A stretch of 64,000 nucleotides of DNA from Sphaerolaimus hirsutus (lineage: Eukaryota; Nematoda; Chromadorea; Monhysterida; Sphaerolaimidae), in assembly GCA_964036195.1 (NCBI GenBank), contig OZ038455.1, forward strand, positions 2,311,855-2,375,854. The letters run 5' to 3'. The position numbers were made by a program, and so were the translations under genes. The notes under the pieces are model-generated. The model did no database searches and had not been told where the DNA came from. It saw only the letters and a list, made by a program, of their open reading frames with translations. Position 1 is the first letter of the stretch, and every line of letters starts with the position of its first letter. This document shows, piece after piece, positions 63,795 to 64,000 of the stretch.

Positions 63795-64000
63795 TACTTC
63801 GCATTTGCCATTCTACTTCTCATTTCTCAATTTGCGGCACTGGCACCAGACACTTTATTACTCAAAAATGATGACTTTTTACATAGAATTGTCAGAGACA
63901 TCTAGATTCGCTTTGAAATTCTGCATCTTTGTTGCGAATTGCAAGTTGTAGTTGAGAAAGTACTTGCAAACTAAACACCTTCCCATTCAAGATCAGCAGG

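Noticed and set aside
1..64000. tRNA, rRNA or bacterial features
   Set aside because: No cloverleaf, rRNA segment, Shine-Dalgarno-led operon or other prokaryotic structure was recognised; the gene structure is eukaryotic.

Overview
The window is nuclear DNA of an animal. It holds a complete bilaterian-type Roundabout (Robo) receptor apart from its 5' end, spliced genes with GT-AG introns, an APE-type LINE, and dense families of short inverted-repeat transposons. I cannot name the species. Many small hAT-like and TA-target elements, long G/C tracts and element-derived introns fit a marine invertebrate, but that is inference.

Region 1 (1-5.7 kb) is repeat-rich DNA upstream of the first recognisable Robo exon, with a hAT-like element nested in a close relative. 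Region 2 (about 5.7-24.6 kb, + strand) is the Robo gene: 23 exons whose splice phases all agree, encoding five Ig domains, three FN3 domains, one membrane helix and a cytoplasmic tail with CC0-like, CC1 and CC2 motifs. The signal-peptide exon is not visible. Its introns are full of transposons, many with exact 8-bp target duplications. Region 3 (24.6-32.4 kb) is intergenic repeats plus the two 3' exons of a minus-strand gene. Region 4 (32.4-37.6 kb) is an APE/RT LINE with an ORF1-like frame and an ORF2 broken by two in-frame stops. Region 5 (37.6-64 kb) holds the rest of the minus-strand gene, a multi-exon gene ending in ankyrin repeats (63,207 down to 28,493). It is embedded in foldbacks, a tandem duplication, nested hAT-like insertions and a relic mariner-type transposase.

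The most interesting signal is intron creation by transposons. In the ankyrin gene, three introns (58527-58715, 56772-56997, 53087-53324) run from end to end of one MITE family whose terminal GTGSCA supplies the donor GT and whose CAG flank supplies the acceptor AG. A fourth intron (40056-40308) is a 245-bp hAT-like element with an 8-bp target duplication that splits an exon. The paralogous exon in this same window (29302-29508) is uninterrupted at that point, so the pre-insertion state is present alongside.

A second theme is a set of elements with 8-bp target duplications, different short terminal repeats, and interiors made of simple arrays that echo their own subterminal sequence (GGGACC, GGGATC, CGATAT, AACGTTTT, GGCGCC, TTCGAAAA, CGGAAAA, CGTACGCG).
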